64,000 nucleotides of DNA from Citrus sinensis (lineage: Eukaryota > Streptophyta > Magnoliopsida > Sapindales > Rutaceae). The stretch's first letter is position 1; each line of letters opens with the position of its first letter. Of this stretch, positions 25,012 through 37,519 are shown one piece after another. The notes under the pieces were generated by a model that was not told the DNA's origin, ran no database searches, and saw nothing but the letters and a program-made list of their open reading frames with translations. Location of the stretch: contig NC_068563.1 of assembly GCF_022201045.2 (NCBI RefSeq), positions 28,183,001-28,247,000 of the forward strand, read 5' to 3'. A program made the position numbers and the translations under genes.

Positions 25012-26105
25012 TCTTTGACCTTTGTTTCTGTTGATCGGTTCATTTGAGTGATGTCAAGGTTGATTATGGTTTGCAAAGCTAGCATGTATGTCGTATGCAA
25101 TTAGGGAACTCTGCATAAGCAGAAAATTTGGGAGATAGGTTCTCCCTTCTGATTTTAGTAGGGTGGAATGGCTTTATGGCAGTATATCATATAATACAAG
25201 TTACCGGATTAGTTAATTTCGACAGTGAAGTTCCCAGTTGGGGTTTGTAATTTGGGATTTATAAAAGAAGGCCGTTTGCTCCTAGCCTCCTTTGGTTTGG
25301 GATGTGTTTGTATAGTGTAAATTAAATTTTATCAAAACAGAAGAAGAAAGTATTAATCTGAGATAGAATACATGACTGGCAACAATGTACTGATTTTAAT
25401 TTCTTGGTTGTAAGTTTTAGACTCTGTAATGCCTAATTAGTCTGTGTTAGCAGGCAACTTAAGTGAAATGTTTATGAGATTTCTATTGTTCTATTTTTCT
25501 AGTGCCGTCTAATTCTTGAATTTTGTCCTGGCAATCCGTAACAAGCACTACCAGATCGCTAAATTGTTTTTCTCCCAATTTATCTGAGGGAGCTAATCAG
25601 GTGCGCACGGTCACATGGGGTGCACGGTAAGGTTTGGAGTATAGAGCTATGTTGTGGGGTCACTGCTCCTTAGTTTCGATCTTGATAGGTGCCTAATTAC
25701 ACTGGTATAAGGTTTACGATTGTGACAGTTAATTATATTTATTTAATAGAGATTGTTACGTTACATAATTATATAATATACATAATTATATAGTAATCGT
25801 TGAATTTTTATTAATCAACTGTTATATGATTATAATCATATAATGTTATATAATTATGTAATATAATAAAAGTCTTATTTATATAAAAACTTTCAAGTTA
25901 TTTATATTTTATTGGATATGGAATTTCACCCACCAGTTACATGTACGGGTCCACCCATTTGAGTTAAATAAAACTTGCGAACTTCTGCAAAATTGAGTTG
26001 AGAAGTATGCATACGCTCTATAAATACGTCCAAGAAGTAAGGAGTTATATTTATTAATTTGTCAGTCATCATAAGCATACACAAAGCAGCGAAAGAGAAG
26101 AAATA
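25012..26105. other. 3' flank of the MAP kinase gene and promoter of the HAD gene
   Basis: 25012-25530 is 3' UTR-like. 25754-25866 is an AT-rich foldback (gttacataattatataat mirrored by gttatataattatgtaat), probably a small MITE. TATA box tataaata at 26019-26026, about 80 bp upstream of the HAD ATG. Confidence 0.55.
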
Positions 26106-29100
26106 ATGAGGCTCTCAATTCTCGCAGTCGCCAAAGCTCTGCAGAGCCAAAACAAAAAGAAGCTATCACCACTTCTATTCTCATTCTCCACAGCTTCTCG
26201 ATCATTCTCACAGCTGAGCTCACAATCTCAACGGTGCGTTTTGAGCTCCTACTTTTACTAATAAATAAAAAAAAATTTCGTCAAACTTATTACATACGAA
26301 TTTTCATTTCCTCACTATTTATTTATGATGATCGTTGACTGATTGACAGGCCTTCGTTTGGCATTGCTTTCGACATAGACGGTGTCGTTCTTTTAGGAAA
26401 CACTCCCATTGGTGGCTCTAATAAAGCTCTCAAAAGGCTGTACCAACATTCCGGTATACACAAACTCCAAAAATGCAATTTTGTTTGAGAATAAATTTAT
26501 AGAATTTTTATTTATTTATTTACTTTCGTCTTATGGACAGGTGATTTGAGGATCCCTTACATTTTCTTGACCAATGGTGAGTCATTTTCTTGATGATGAT
26601 GATTAACATGGCATTTTAGATTACCTGATAGTTGCTAGTGCACATGTTCATTGAACTTATCTAGTACGCTTAGTTTATCTAGTGCACATGCATGTTTGCG
26701 TATATTTTGGAAGCAAGCAGCTATAGTGTTTTTTTTTTTTTTAACGCGCCCGCTTTTACTTTGCAATAGCTATGGATGGCTTTGCATTACTGATATAGAA
26801 ATAGAGGAATATGTTTTTATTCCAGATAGATATTTATGCACATTGAGATGGATTTTTTGTGGGAAATTTTGCTATGAAGTTTGCTTCTTGGTGATTGAAG
26901 TTATGAATAATATTAGAGATATTACTTATTATTAGTTGGCTAATCTGCAGTTGATTCTGACTTCAACAGGAGGTGGTTTTCGTGAATCTAAAAGAGCCAC
27001 TGAGTTAAGCAAACTTCTGGGTGTGAATATTCTACCTTGTCAGGTAATGCTGCAACAATTCTTAAAACCTTTAACCTGTGTTTACTTTATGATTTTTTTT
27101 TTCCTTTTATTCTATAGCAATTTGTTATCAATTATTTCAGTGTCAAACTAACAGACTTTGATGAAAACTTCTATTTCTTTTTCCTGGTTATTGTGCATAG
27201 CATTCTTTTACTTTTATTAGCTTTTTAAAATGTGATTCCACACAGGTAGTACAAGGCCATTCACCTTTTAAACAGCTCTTTAATAGGTAAGGTACAGGTA
27301 TGATTTGTAGCTAGTTTATGTATTGATATTGATGTGCATATTTATGCTGAAGTAGAGGATCCTAAAGTATTGAGTAGAATAATGAGCATAAATGACATTA
27401 ATTTTATCTTTAACGTCATTGTGTTGAAAATAAAGACTATAATATATGGGCATTTGTAAAGCTATTAATCTCTCTCTTTTTTCTTTATTCCATGTTATTC
27501 GTTCTAAACTTCCACTAAAGCAGAGAATCATTATGCCTTCCCCGTTGAATCTTGTCAAATCAAATCAACATAAGCTGTATCTTTATGGTCAATATGGTTG
27601 ATGGCAGATCTAAATGTACTTTTTTTCCACACAGAGAGAATCACTTGTGGTAGTTCGCAACTCTGATCAATGGAGATGAATGAAAGGCTAATTAACTTAG
27701 CAGTTCAGTCTCAGAGTAAGATAGATAAATCATTTCTAATTTTTCAGTGAAGCTACATGCGTCCTGCCGGAGTTGAAATGAGGAGAAATTTATTCATCGT
27801 TAGAGAGATCTGAATTAAAATAACACATAAATCTGTAGGATTGTGGAAGTTTTTTTCTAGTCCAATTATCTTTGCAGTGATAACACTTTTGAATTGTGCA
27901 GATTTGAGAACGAATTCATTGTTGCCGTTGGTAAAGGTGAACCTGCTGCGGTAATGGCTGATTATGGATTTAAGTAGGCTCTTGGTTTCTTTTTCTTTTT
28001 TTTCCCCCCCTCACCATTCACCACAAGTCTTGGAAATAGTCATATCTTCCTGAGTTTTTATACCTGAATCACTATTGTGCTTGTTCATTTTATCTGCAGA
28101 AATGTGCTTTCAATAGATGAGTATGCATCCTACTTTGACGGCATTGATCCTCTCGCACAATATAAGAAGTGGAATATTAAACATGCTGCTAGTGAAAATA
28201 GAACTTTTAAGGAGATGGCTCCGACTATTTGCTCCCAGAGAGTTCAAGCAGCATTTATAGTTAGTGATTCTGTTGACTGGAGCAGAGACATTCAGGTTGA
28301 CTTAGGTTTTTTAGCTAATATGATCAGTAACTGTTATTTACATTCAGTGAAAGGACTTGCAGTCAAATTATTAGCTATAACTGGTCAACAAAGGTGCCGG
28401 GCTCAATGTCTTAACATCCATATGGATGAACAGTTAAGAATTAAATTTTGACCTTCCCCTTTGTCCTACTGGTGTTGTGTCAGTATTGTGGTCAGGAGTG
28501 TTGGCCTTTATAATCCAACCCTATACTTTTCCAGCTTATGGATCTTACTGTTCTTGTGGAAAGTTTATAATTCTACCTGAAGTTGATTTGTTATGATTTT
28601 TGTTTAGGTTGTTTCAGTTCTCAGCTGCTGAATGTCTGGCCAAAACCTGAGAATCACAGTGCATTTCTTTTTTTCTGTCTATAATATAGGAAACTTTGTG
28701 GGAAAGAAAAGAAAAATACATTCAATCTAATTTTGTTAATAGTAAGTCTCGACTATAATCAAATTAGAGGTTTGAACTTTGAATGGTCATCCTGAGTCAC
28801 AACAGTTTCAAACTTGCTCTTGTTGTCATGTCTTCTGAAAACATCCTTCTACTCCTGTTATTTTTGGTCTTTGAATATTTACTACAGTAAATGTCTTTTA
28901 GGTTCTTTGTGACATTTTAAGAACTGGAGGTCTACCTGGAAGGGAAACTGGACACCAGCCGCATTTGTATTTTGCAAATGATGATCTTAAATACCAGGTT
29001 AGTTCTTATGTAGACTCTATATGTTGGTTGTTATCTTGAGTTTTTGTAGAAATCTTTTTTAAAACTGGTTATATACTGACAAGGTGCTGTTGAAGTTAGG

Positions 29101-30126
29101 CTACTTTCCCTTCTGAACGTCTGGGTATGGGAGCTTTCAGAATTGCACTGGAATCCATTTTCAATAGGTAAGAGAGCTCCAGTAGTTGATCCTATACTGT
29201 CTGAATTTTTTCAATGAATACTTGGAAATGTCTTGCTGGCCCACTTATTGACGGTCCTTGACTTATTTGACCACAATCACTCAAATGAGTTGGAGGCTAA
29301 CCTGTGGACGTCTGCTTCTGAGAGATGGCCCTTTTTTGAGATTTGATGAATTGACACCAAATGTTGAAAATGTAACCTGTATATCCCATGTTCTCTAATC
29401 TCTACCCTTTGGCACTATATAATTTCAATATTGTGTGATGCAATGAACTTTTCTGCCTTTTCATTAATTATGCAGAATTCACCCAAACCCTCTGGAGTAT
29501 ACTTCTTTTGGCAAGCCAAATCCATTAGTTTTTCAGAACGCTGAGTTGGCACTAAAGCAACTAGTTCTTTCTCTTTGTCCTAATGCTCATGTTGTGAATC
29601 ATGCAACTTCTGAAAGTCATCATTTTAGAACGCTGTACATGATTGGAGATAACCCTTCAGTTGACATTAAAGGAGCACGCCAGGTTTGTCTCACATGTCT
29701 AGAAATGTGGATTCATAATCTCATATATTTGTATTGTCAACTACATATTTTTTTTAAATATATTACAGTGCAACAAAAAGATTTCTTTTGCAATTTCAGG
29801 CCGGGCGACCCTGGTTTTCTATTCTGACTAGGACTGGGGTTTTCAAGGGAAAGGAAAATAGTTCTGAGTTTCCGGCAGATCTGGTAAACATTCCATGAAC
29901 TTGGGCATTTTGTTATCCAGGCGTAATGCGCTCATATTTACAGTTAAATCAAGCACATTCTATTTCCCTCTTTTTTTCCCACCCATATGTGCTTAATTAC
30001 AGTTGAAGTGCTCGAAATACCAATTTGGCATTGAATTGCGCAACTGAACTTTTATGTTGAATTTTGCAGGTCGTTGACACCGTGGAGGAAGCTGTGGAGT
30101 ATATATTGAGAAAGGAGTCCATCTAA
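26106..30126 (+). CDS. HAD-superfamily hydrolase, HDHD5/YKR070W type, probably mitochondrial (12 exons, 387 aa)
   Basis: Exons 26106-26233, 26350-26453, 26541-26576, 26970-27043, 27246-27286, 27902-27973, 28100-28295, 28902-28997, 29100-29167, 29476-29683, 29800-29883, 30070-30126; all GT-AG and total 1164 nt in frame. Residues 1-42 are Arg/Ser-rich without acidic residues, like a mitochondrial presequence. HAD motif I is FDIDGVVLLG (nucleophile and acid-base Asp), motif II FLTNGGG, and the C-terminal motif GDNPSVDIKGAR binds the metal; an IIA-type cap lies between. The family includes human HDHD5 (CECR5) and yeast YKR070W; no substrate is established, so a phosphatase-like reaction is inferred. 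It ends 706 bp from the convergent MECR gene. No lesions seen. Confidence 0.93.
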
Positions 30127-30831
30127 TACAGATTCTATACCCCTACCTGTTCCAAGATTTCCTGTTATATTGTTTGGAACACCAGGCCATTTATATTGAA
30201 AGGTGTAGGATGTATGGGTCAATTCAGTTCAGAGTTGCCGTATGATACCAATAGTGATAACCTAGTAGTTCTTTCTAGGTTTGTATGTCCAAATCCATCT
30301 TGGTGTAAAACACATTGTCTTCATTTTTTCTTTCTTTCCCCGTAAATGGGGTTAATTCTATTTACGTTGAATTGTGAAACAATCTAACACAGTTTCCAAA
30401 TATAAGGAGGGATCGTTTGTTCTGCTTGCTATGGACTCCTTGAAGCTGCCCATTTTATCTGGCTTTTATTATTGTTTACAAGTAATTGAACTCTATAATA
30501 TAGTGGATTTGGGGCATTATCACACTTGTTAAACAAACCAAATGATCATTTAGCTTCAGCCAATGCACTTGGAACGTGATTATGCAACAAAAAGAGAAGT
30601 TTAGGGCAAGGAGGAATTCCATTCAATGTCCTGAAAACTTTTCATCTCTCTTTTAGCACGGTAATTACAATAGCATAAAAATCCAGTACAAAAATGTAAG
30701 TTTCATATGTTACAGCACATGGAATGGTCTATAATGCAATAAAGACCAAATTAAGTCCTCTCCGTCTCCTTTTCGTAGAGTTCTAGAGTAATATCTCATA
30801 TTCCATCTTTTTTGGGTCACACCATAAGTGT
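30127..30831. other. Convergent 3' intergenic region between HAD and MECR genes
   Basis: Contains the 3' ends of both transcripts; no further coding sequence or repeat recognised. Confidence 0.6.
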
Positions 30832-33800
30832 TTAGAACTTGATGACTTGTTTAGGTTGGCTACCGTGTAATCCAAGTGCCTTACTCAGTGCAGTCTGAAA
30901 ATTGTTGAAAGGAACCAGCTCCATGCTGCAAAGAAAAGCACCTCACCTCAGTTAATAAAATATTAATAGGTGATGATTAAAAGGAATAACGAAAAGATGC
31001 TTAATTAATATCATTACAGCAAGTATTTTTTCTGTTAAGATGAACGTACTCATATTTTAATTTCCCTTCTCGTGCTAGGCACAGAAGATAATCTATCATA
31101 TTTCTGCACTCTGTTGCTTTCTCTGAGCTCAACCATTTTTGCAACCAAAAGCCCTTCAAGGAAAGATCCTGCAAAAAGATATATTTAGAGATATTGGCTG
31201 TAAGAGTCTTGGAATGATAAGTGTGCTTCAAAAAAGACAACCCATTTGTAATGCTACTTTTCATTTTATTTTTGCTAACACACAAATAACAAGTTGCAGT
31301 ATTCCTTTTTGTTCTTTTCCACTTTCCTTCAAATTTGAACTCTGGCTTTATGTTTCTACATTTTAGGCTTTAGATTCTTCTGAACATTAGAGTACACCTC
31401 ATGTCCATGCCTCACTAATATCCTTCTAGTATAACCTTCTTAAGTAGATGATGAAAAAACTAAAGAACAAGCAGATTCTTAAACCCTACAGAAATTGATC
31501 CTCAATAGTAACGCTTAAATGTAACTGACAACAAGGAGAAGGAACTGGAGTATCAGGGCTTACCTTAAATATGAAGGATGAAGTTGATACAGTGATGGGT
31601 TTCTTTGACATTCCACCATATGTTACCATAGTTCCTCCCTGACTGAAAACAAAAGTTTTATCTCTTAACTTGTGAAAATAATTTCTACATCCAAACATAT
31701 AGCTTTCTCAATAATTTAGTATTGAAGATCACACCTCAAGAATTTGAGAACCATAGAAGCAGAATTGCCCCCAACACAGTTAAATCCCAAAGCAGGTTCA
31801 GGTAAATTAGCCTAGCATACAATAGACATATAAAATCGTAACATTGAGTCTGAAGAACTCAAAATGTAAGAAACAAATCAAGCATTACAAAAGCACATGA
31901 TTTTCTAGCACCAAACACATTAAAGAAGTACAAATCCTTAGTCTCACAAATATAATGACTAAAAGATAATAATACCAGAAAACCCTTGACATTTTTCACT
32001 TCCAGCTGGCTCTCAGTAAATACTTCATCTGCACCAAGTCCTTTAAGCTTTTCCTTAGCTTCATCTGACCCTGCCCTGGACCAAGCTGAAGAGGGTAATT
32101 GAAGGTATATAGGCAGGCATCCATTGGATAACAAAACTTCAAGCAATTAAAAAATTCAGTCAGATAAACCCTTCTTGCCACATTCTAAATTTTTAAAAGT
32201 TAAAGCTGTGTCTGATTGTAGGTCTTCCTCCGTCCCATGTTTGGTAAGGTTATTATCAAATCACTTATTAGCCACAAATACCTTTGTTTTTATTTTATAC
32301 AAGTCATCACCATGGAGCAATATTTCTTTTCAGCTTTCAATTAAACTTTAAATAAGAACTAATTGATTTTCCACATCTAAACCTCCATCATTGAATCCTT
32401 TAGAAATGATCAGGAAGGGTTATCAGATAAAAAGAGTACAGAATAGGTTGTAGTCAGAAATCTAGTGAGGATATGGGAGTTTTACTTCCCAGAGTTGTCC
32501 ATATACTGGTCAATGACAATTTGTTCAGCAGAACATGGCCAATAGAGCTAGTCAGATGAGGATATAACATTCTTAGAGGCGTACTCAATGAGGATCATGA
32601 GAAACATCTGTACCCTCAGTAAACTTGAGAAAAGGCAGATTAGGATATAACATTCCTAGAGGTAAGTACTCAAAGCAGATCATGAGAAACATCTGTACCC
32701 TCAGTAAAACTTGAGAAACGAAATTGAGGATGCTTGGGGAAAAATACTCATGCTTGCATGTGTCTCTAGCAGTGATTTAAAGGACGTAAAACTGTAATAT
32801 CCGCATATTAAAGACGAAGCTCGTTGGGCACGATACTGCAATAGAAGTGAATGTTTAAAGGCCTTTGTTTGGTGCAATGATGGGCAACCCACAAACAAAC
32901 TATCAGAACCTGACAAGTATGTAAATCTATCAAACATTATTCTGGCAGTGAAATTCTGACACCAGGTAAAAGTTAATACATGCCTAAACTAAGGGTCTCT
33001 GTTTTCTTTCAGACCATACTTCAATCAACAATAGGACAAGTATGAGGTCAACTATCACTAGAAAAGCTTTTAAATTAGTTTTGTAGTAAACCTTGGTAAT
33101 CCTCAACATTCAAAGTTTTCAGGAAGATGAAGAGTATGAAACCATAATTTGTTGGTGAAAGCAATGTCTATTGTCAAGGTTAAAACCATGAACAGAGACC
33201 ACAGAAATGTACTCTGTTTAATTATCAAAATTCGAACAAATTTGCTGAATAACAAGATTAAATGCAACCGAGCTCAAGTAATACTCAGCTCCCATGTAAT
33301 ACCTATCCCTTATAATATTAATGCTATGGATGCCACGATGTCTTGCAATCTGAATTATGCACTGCCCCACAATGCTTGTTGCACCATTTTGGACGATAGA
33401 ATCTCCTGCTTATACCAAGATTTATCAGGAAAAAGAAGCAAAAGAATAATAAAAAATTGAAATGAAACATAAGGCAACACCTGAATTTAGAGTTGTGAAG
33501 TCTTCAAGCATTCTTAAAGCAGTCAAAGGATTAACAATAATGGTAGCAGCATACTCCATAGGTGAATCTTTACTAATTTTGTGCCAGACACTCTGATCTT
33601 TCACAACATAACTCTGCCATGTTCCTGCATAAAGCATCACACAGTGCCCTATTATGTTCTCTTGTTAAATATGTTAATATTTTGTGCCAAAGGTGTTCTA
33701 AGTATTATCCAAAATGTCTTTTCTATTCCTATTTTTCACAATGTGTGAAGTCTCTAAGGTGCAGTAATTGTCCCACGTGCAACTGCAAGACCAGCACACA

Positions 33801-34652
33801 TTTTCTTCTTTTAAAAAGAGTAACACATCATGACCACAAGCAGCAAGTATGAAATAGCTTGCAAAGTTGGAAAAAGCAAATCTACCTGATGAGGGTGGAG
33901 AGGGGATGACCCAATCACCGGGGGCCAGTCTCGTAACTGCAGAGCCGACAGAATACACCTCTCCAACACCCTCATACCCTCCAACTGCTGGCACTTTTGG
34001 CCTCACCGGGTACACCCCTGCCAACAACACCAAATTAACAATTTTTCAATTCTATCCTATGCAATGAACTAAACCAATCATGCAGAAACCATAAATAAAA
34101 AACAATAAATAAAATTTTGCAATTTCTGTGCTTGGCGTAAAGTAGAAATTTTACTCGGCTGAGTTAATAATCATCGAAATGTACAAACAGTTAGTTGTGA
34201 AGAGCAATTTTGACCCAGAGCAATTTTCATGCTTCTGTGAAGGAAAAAAAAGGGAGCAAAAGAGACCTTCAATGCGATTGATATCAGAAGGGTTGATAGG
34301 AGCAGCTAACATTTTAACGCACACGTCATTCTCTTTCACTTCCACCGGCGGTAACTCTATCATTCTGCAAATTCAATTCAACACCAAATATGTAATTACA
34401 CTACTCATTCATTCACCACTATAACTAACTATACTCATACTTCTATAACATATATCTTTCGGCGGCGTACTTGATGACTGAGTCGGGCGGGCCCTCCCGC
34501 TCGTAGACGACAGCCTTTGACGGCGGCGACATTAGAGCCGAGAAGGCCCGAACTCGTTGGGCTTGGACCCGACGAGCACGGGCCCATTCGATACTTGCTG
34601 CTGAAATTGATCTGTTTATCAGTTTTAGCGCCACTGATCTTGCCAATGCCAT
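30832..34652 (-). CDS. MECR: Mitochondrial trans-2-enoyl-ACP/CoA reductase, MECR/ETR1 type (10 exons, 375 aa)
   Basis: Exons in transcript order: 34652-34471, 34364-34267, 34017-33886, 33624-33481, 33405-33303, 32075-31976, 31811-31735, 31642-31564, 31168-31050, 30925-30832; GT-AG throughout, 1128 nt. Catalyses the last, NADPH-dependent reduction of mitochondrial fatty acid synthesis, which feeds lipoate production. Residues 1-45 ([15 protein letters not shown]...) are an Arg-rich presequence. The MDR fold follows: the GroES-like half has [18 protein letters not shown] and GGYEGVGEV; the nucleotide-binding half has NGATSIVGQ in place of the usual GxGxxG, then GFNCVGGNS and [10 protein letters not shown]. 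Zinc ligands are absent, as in this family. A farther upstream in-frame ATG (34781) exists; the MALARS start matches the Arabidopsis protein as remembered. Intron 5 (32076-33302) holds a tandem repeat. Confidence 0.95.
32560..32720. repeat. 83-bp-offset tandem duplication in MECR intron 5
   Basis: gatataacattcttagagg at 32561 recurs as gatataacattcctagagg at 32644, followed in both by atcatgagaaacatctgtac and cctcagtaaa.cttgagaaa. About two units, diverged by a few bases. Purely intronic. Confidence 0.8.
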
Positions 34653-37519
34653 CTTTGATCTTTCCAGTTTGGTTAGCGCAGGCAAAGTTGCTCGTGTCAA
34701 TGAGTGCATCTCTAGCACCAAAAAACGATGTCGTTCTGGGGTTTCCAAAATCCATCGACGCCTTGTTTCTATATTTATCAACTGGCCAGGCAGGGCCGAT
34801 CCGGGCCTGTCATTATACTAGGCCCAGCCTCCCGGTCGGCCGTCAATTTATTTATTTATTTATTTTTTTGTTTCATCTTTTGAAAATTCTTAAACTTATT
34901 CAAGTCGGGTCGGATAAATTGACCACTCCTGATTTTCCATCCGAACTCAGGCCCTCAAAAAGTCATACTAGCACAAACTCAAGTGGCGTCCAGCCGCCAC
35001 TCGTAATTAAAACGTCATAAAGACGTTCAATTGTTTGTATTATATAAGTCAATTTTATTTACCCCCTAAACCCTCAAAAAGTTAAAAATAAATAAAATAA
35101 ATGATTTTTCACAAGGCAGTTTTAACAAAGAGAAAACTTTTTTTTTTTTTTTCATTTCGATTGCTTTGATAAAAAGTTGATATGATATCGTGTTATCTTT
35201 TCAATTATAATCAATCATGGGGCATTTGACTATGATGGTTAAAATCTAATGAACTAAGAATTTTAAGTTATTAAAAATATCGGTTTGACTTTTCTGATTG
35301 TTGAAACAAATTTCAAGATGTGGTTGATTTTACTAACAATAAGAAAAGCAGCAGATCACAGATCTGTTGCGTTATCTAAAAAATTCAAGACAAATGAAAG
35401 AATTTTTAGAGACTCAAAATCCTTCATACTCCTAAATATTGTAATGTCATTGCACACTCTCTAAGTAAGTCAGTCTTAGAAAGGTGTGAAATTATTGTGT
35501 GCCTTCAATCCTTTCCAGTGAAAAAATTAATTAATTAATTTTGTTGAATTAATGAAAGTTTTATTTTTTATTTTTTTAAAAAATATAATATTAAGATAAT
35601 GACGTACTTATAAGGTTTTGTTTTCAAATAATATATCATATGACGATTTATTTATTAATAATTAATGATAAAATAAATAATAAAAAAACAACTCTTATCT
35701 AACACATGGTAGTTACTAATTAGTGATAAGATTATTTTGTATTCTAATTTGTAAGTATATTAGTAATACCAACAATATATATCTGATAACATTCATTTAC
35801 TCAAATCTTCATTTGTTCTTTTAATAAAATTTAAGTTTAACTCTTATTTTTGCCCCTTTTTTTATTTTTTAAAGGATTCTTGCTCTCCCTATAAATAAAA
35901 TGCAAACAAATTCAAAATTCTCTCTTCTGAACATAAGAAGAGGGGATTCATGGAAGGGGCAAAGCGGATAAGAACAGTGTGCATTGTGTATATGAAAGCA
36001 TAAAGGGCAAAAAATTAAAAAAGAAAAAGAAAAAAAAATGTAAAACTGAACCGAAAAAAGAAAAAAAAAAGTTATATAATACATGGATAAGGCTCACTGC
36101 TTATGGCGAGCTTGCATGCAAGTAGTTATTTAAAAAAGAAAGAAATTGTTGCCATCTAAAGTTCAGATAAAGGGGTATTGTTGTCAATACAGCAGGCCAC
36201 GCGAAGCGACGCCGTCTTTACAGCTAATGGTATCCGTATATCCCCTGATGTTCGCAAATGAAGACCTATACCTTCACGCGCAATGAGCCACGTGTCCGTC
36301 TCTGGATCTTGAAGATCGTTTAAGATTCGCGCTTGAACTCTTAACTCCCAGCTTTTGATTTTGTCCATGTCAGCATTCATCAAAGGTTCAAAGTTATCCA
36401 CATTAATGGGCCACTTCCTACGTGGCTTCTGAGCCCTCCACACCTCCATTTGTTACACGTCAGCAAAATAATATCTTCCTTCTCCCACTTCAACATTTGC
36501 TTCCTCAGATTCTTTTAACACTGCATTTTATTTCTCGCAACCAGCAATATCAAGAGAAAGGGGGAAAAAAAAAAAATAGAGTTCCTAATAATTAAGATTT
36601 GATAAATGGTGGCTTGATCTTATTCTCTGGATAAAGAGTGAAGGTTCCGTTTTTTCTTAATTATTTTCTATTTTGTTCATTTATATAAAATGTTTATATT
36701 ATATTATACTATTAGTTTTTGCTTTAAAAAGTCTGTTGTTGTCTTCTTTAATATTATGTTTGCAAGATGAGAAAAAGGTATTGAGAGGAGACAATTTTGA
36801 ATGATTTGGATCTAAGTTTCTTTCGATGAGTTCATTTTCATAGGTTCTGTTTTGTGAGTAACCTAACAGTGGTCTGTAAACACTTCTCATGTGGATTCCG
36901 TTGCATATTTTAAAATAACAGATTATTTTCTCTTCTGTTTGATTGGATATTAATATCATTATTTTTGTTTTTATTATTAGTATTATTAGTTTGTTTGTTT
37001 GTTTCATTATTTTATTGTGTTGATGGTAGATTCTGGGTTTGAGTTGTTTCTGAGTAAATAGTTATAGATGGAATTTGAGTTAAGATGAGTTAGGATTACA
37101 TTTTCTCTCTACGTATTGAAAGTATTCGTAATTGTTTCCTTTTATTAGAGATTGCATTGAAGTTGTATGCTTTCTACAGATATCCAAAGTTGATAATCCT
37201 GGATTATTTACACTTTACAAATTTTAACTTAAAATCTGAGTACTGATTTTCTGTTTCGAGTATTGTAAAAAAGTGTCTGGATTTCCTGATGTGCAATGTG
37301 CAAGTGATTTTGAGGGTTTCGTTTTACTATTAGTAGTTTTAAGGAGAGTCTTGAGTTTGCTTGTAGGTGTCTGCTTATTGAAATTTTCTGCTTTGTGTTT
37401 GCAGAGTTTGGTTCTGTGGACAACATAAAATACAAACATGGTAGATTGAACAAAGGGTATCCTGTACTGTTTTTATTGAATTTGGTTTATATAGTGGGCT
37501 GGTAATCCTAAACGGCAGT
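34653..37519. promoter_or_regulatory. Divergent intergenic region: MECR promoter and PRR7 promoter/5' UTR
   Basis: A cluster of ACGT-core sites lies at 36288-36462: CACGTGTC (36289), TACGTGGC (36419) and ACACGTCA (36455). Such G-box/ABRE-type sites are bound by bZIP and PIF-type bHLH factors in other plants. A likely 5' UTR intron ends at ttgcag (37404), 115 bp before the PRR7 ATG. The minus-strand open frame at 36156-36449 (97 codons) overlaps the ACGT cluster and resembles nothing I know. Confidence 0.5.

Noticed and set aside
34653..34781. Upstream in-frame ATG (34781) as the MECR start
   Set aside because: Would add 43 residues with no presequence advantage; the MALARS start fits the remembered Arabidopsis protein, though the longer form cannot be excluded.
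34517..35020. 167-codon plus-strand open frame
   Set aside because: Antisense shadow of MECR exon 1 and its leader; the minus-strand gene is well supported.
36156..36449. 97-codon minus-strand open frame upstream of PRR7
   Set aside because: No recognisable domain, lies over promoter-type ACGT motifs, no visible splice or TATA context. Conservation in relatives would revive it.
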